Positions 5,492 through 7,235 of a stretch of 7,235 bases of DNA are shown here, in pieces (position 1 is the stretch's first letter; every line of letters starts with the position of its first letter). Where the stretch lies: positions 1-7,235 of the forward strand of contig CAMBRJ010000147.1 in NCBI GenBank assembly GCA_945870175.1, written 5' to 3'. A program made the translations under genes and the position numbers. This DNA comes from Gemmatimonas phototrophica (GTDB lineage Bacteria > Gemmatimonadota > Gemmatimonadetes > Gemmatimonadales > Gemmatimonadaceae). The notes beneath the pieces are model-generated. The model saw nothing but the letters and a program-made list of their open reading frames with translations. It was not told the origin of the DNA and did no database searches.

Positions 5492-7235
<1,744 letters not shown>

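Overview
The window reads as core chromosomal DNA from a GC-rich bacterium (third codon positions are mostly G or C). Every confident gene is on the + strand. My best guess for the lineage is Gemmatimonadota or a relative. I base this on the combination of a class-B succinate dehydrogenase with one multi-span cytochrome b subunit, an LDH-like 309-residue malate dehydrogenase, and a SecG-like protein directly before carA. This is recognition from memory, not a search result. I see no tRNA, rRNA, insertion sequence, phage gene, CRISPR array or sign of transfer.

Layout. Positions 1-195 hold the 3' end of a probable secG. Seven bases later comes carA (203-1315), the glutaminase subunit of carbamoyl-phosphate synthetase. 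A good sigma70-type promoter (1330-1358) then precedes an HU/IHF-family DNA-binding protein with an acidic tail (1437-1781). A hairpin at 1810-1841 may end that transcript. Next is a tight molybdenum cofactor operon, moaD-moaE-moaA (1900-3580), with both junctions overlapping as ATGA. A 195-base gap (3581-3775) carries a second promoter candidate, a small hairpin, short repeats and the leader of mdh. mdh (3776-4705) is followed by a strong intrinsic terminator (4716-4757). Only ten bases after its T-rich tract, sdhC starts (4768-5490). sdhA begins one base after sdhC (5492) and runs off the right edge. It has no stop in the window.

How the genes work together. MoaD and MoaE form the two-subunit molybdopterin synthase, and MoaA catalyses the first step of the same pathway; moaC is not in the window. 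Mdh and SdhCA are successive parts of the oxidative TCA cycle: Sdh feeds succinate electrons to the quinone pool, and Mdh oxidises malate to oxaloacetate. CarA supplies ammonia for carbamoyl phosphate, but its partner CarB is not adjacent.

I did not find a novel system. The most interesting point is regulatory. The strong terminator between mdh and sdhC leaves no visible room for a separate sdh promoter and no Shine-Dalgarno sequence, which suggests controlled read-through from mdh into sdhCA.
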